NCBI GenBank assembly: GCA_937924685.1
Contig: CALEVN010000006.1
Location: forward strand, 1-12,146
Direction: 5' to 3'
DNA length: 12,146 bases
Origin: an uncultured Candidatus Altimarinota bacterium
GTDB lineage: Bacteria > Patescibacteriota > Gracilibacteria > BD1-5 > JAGOOR01
The translations under genes were made by a program, and so were the position numbers. The notes beneath the pieces were generated by a model, which worked only from the letters and a program-made list of their open reading frames with translations, was not told the origin of the DNA and made no database searches. Of the stretch, positions 11,116 to 12,146 are shown piece after piece. Positions within the stretch are counted from its first letter, which is position 1, and each line of letters starts with the position of its first letter.

Positions 11116-12134
11116 TTTTTTTTTTGGACCTCGTTCAATTTTGCACGAGTGATTGGACCAACCACGCCGTCAGCAGGTGTGATCTTTTTTGCTTTTTGAT
11201 ATGCAATGACTGCTGCCTTTGTCACCTCACCAAAATATCCGGTGAATGATGGGTATGTGTAGAATCCCTCCTTTGAGAGTCTCTCTTGCAATTTTTTCAC
11301 CTCAGGACTCGACACACCGAGTTTCATTTTTGTTGTGAACATGTACTGAGTATTTTTTGCTTTTTCGATCAGATCGTTTGGCACATCAGTGAACACAAGG
11401 GCATCATATGAAAATGTTTTGTAGTCGCTCCAATTGAACTGACCATTGCCTTTGTCTCCCCAGTCAATGTCCCATGAGTTGCGGAAATAGAGGATCGTAT
11501 CGCCGTCAGCAGTGTCCTCATATCCATATAGTGCGATATAGTGACGAGATTCGATTGCTGTTGGTTTCGATAGTTTACCGGTTGAACGGTTCCATTTCCC
11601 ACCCTGATATCCGAGAGTGATGGTGATCACGCCCTCACGAACGATTGATTGCTTGATTGTGTTCAAGTCCCCATCGTTTATGGTTGCGAAACCACTCCCC
11701 CACTTCCCTGCTGCCTTTTTTTGGTCATCAGACGGCAAAAATGCCACATATACGCCGTGGGGGAGGGTATTGTCGTCAATTGTATCAGGTTCGAGAACTC
11801 CGAGCGTGTTGACGATTTTTGCCCCATCACGAGGGAAAAGACCTTGATCATTGATTCCATATGCTGACAGTTGGCGACCGAGTGCATAGATCCAACGTCG
11901 TGAGAACTTTGGAACGATACCTGTCTCCTTGTATTCTTGGTACATTTTCACCACTGAGATTGCGTGTGCAACGCATGTACCGAGCATACCCTGATTGAGT
12001 ACTGGAATCATGCTGATGTCAGTGATGTGCTTTGACGGCAAAGACACCGCCATCGCAGGGATGTCAGTGTATTTGATGTCTCGGTTGTCCTTGAAGTTTG
12101 CAAGTGCACCTGTTTGATATTTTTGTGTTTTCAT
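10998..12134 (-). CDS. Papain-like (C1A) cysteine peptidase with peptidoglycan-binding domain
   Basis: This 378-residue protein in frame 0 has PVLNQGMLGTCVAHAIS with Q48 (oxyanion) and C54 (nucleophile), SRHYIALYGY with H198, and YFRNSWDIDWGDKG with N219: the full papain catalytic set. Residues 273-334 are a peptidoglycan-binding repeat (SSPEVKKLQERLSKEGFY, then FTGYFGEVTKAAVIAYQ and GPITRAKLN). This should be an endolysin peptidase cutting cross-bridges or peptide stems; no signal peptide is seen. After Q337-K-K the frame-0 tail of about 40 residues is a low-complexity shadow of the lysozyme. Only about 10% of papain-like enzymes I know in phages carry lysozyme partners, so the fusion is unusual. 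The gene starts 12 bp from the window edge, with no visible Shine-Dalgarno. Confidence 0.82.
   Translation of the reverse strand: MKTQKYQTGALANFKDNRDIKYTDIPAMAVSLPSKHITDISMIPVLNQGMLGTCVAHAISVVKMYQEYKETGIVPKFSRRWIYALGRQLSAYGINDQGLFPRDGAKIVNTLGVLEPDTIDDNTLPHGVYVAFLPSDDQKKAAGKWGSGFATINDGDLNTIKQSIVREGVITITLGYQGGKWNRSTGKLSKPTAIESRHYIALYGYEDTADGDTILYFRNSWDIDWGDKGNGQFNWSDYKTFSYDALVFTDVPNDLIEKAKNTQYMFTTKMKLGVSSPEVKKLQERLSKEGFYTYPSFTGYFGEVTKAAVIAYQKAKKITPADGVVGPITRAKLNEVQKKNLTSASTDSNSSKTLNGYTMATRVQRLWNRCLTLLGIRQ
11113..11126 (-). other. Ten-A slippery run joining peptidase and lysozyme frames
   Basis: The minus strand reads C, then ten A (11125-11116), then CTT. Frame 0 uses CAA AAA AAA AAC; the -1 frame uses AAA AAA CTT and enters the lysozyme. 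A_AAA_AAA is a classic slippery heptamer. One extra A would also fuse the frames, so polymerase slippage, a real frameshift mutation or a homopolymer error would look the same. GAGT/ACTC (about 11092-11103) gives a small hairpin downstream. Confidence 0.7.
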
Positions 12135-12146
12135 TTTATTGGTTGT

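Overview
This 12.1 kb window looks like part of a tailed double-stranded DNA phage or prophage. It carries a lysis block, a recombination block (Sak4-like ATPase, PD-(D/E)XK exonuclease, SSB, endonuclease VII, RusA), a replication-initiation gene with an internal 15-bp repeat array, and many small dense genes of unknown function. Nearly everything is on the minus strand, genes often overlap by ATGA, and the only clear plus-strand gene is rusA. No structural, packaging, integrase or ribosomal genes are present. The host cannot be fixed from the sequence. The SLT-like enzyme and the C-terminal peptidoglycan-binding repeat have the style often seen in Patescibacteria (CPR) proteins, while the replication protein resembles those of phages of Gram-positive hosts. 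UGA works as a stop here, which argues against code-25 lineages.

Layout, right to left along the main transcription direction. 12134-10642: papain-like peptidase with a peptidoglycan-binding domain, continued in the -1 frame by a GH24 lysozyme that has no usable start of its own; the two are joined across a run of ten A. A two-way terminator separates this from the convergent rusA gene. 10165-9348: holin-like membrane protein and exported SLT-type lysozyme. 9083-6234: Sak4-like ATPase, exonuclease, endonuclease VII (an AT-rich probable insertion), SSB and a 22-residue membrane peptide, closed by a terminator. 5998-3312: replication protein with iterons, then small zinc-binding or DNA-binding proteins and an HNH nuclease. 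3221-1: membrane peptides, a winged-helix/zinc-like protein, a Tad2-like (DUF2829) anti-Thoeris candidate, a broken Dam methylase fused to another domain, and small unknown genes running off the left edge.

The three lower operons appear to be wired together. Each starts at a promoter of the form TTGnnn-16 bp-TATACT. Two of these overlap a near-perfect palindrome GTATAGCAnTGCTATAC and the third has a spaced version of it. Each has a consensus DnaA box (TTATMCACA) just upstream of the -35. This suggests a shared repressor plus possible replication-linked control by DnaA. The largest stretches without a gene are about 225-235 bp (5999-6233 and about 9084-9347), and they hold these control elements and terminators.
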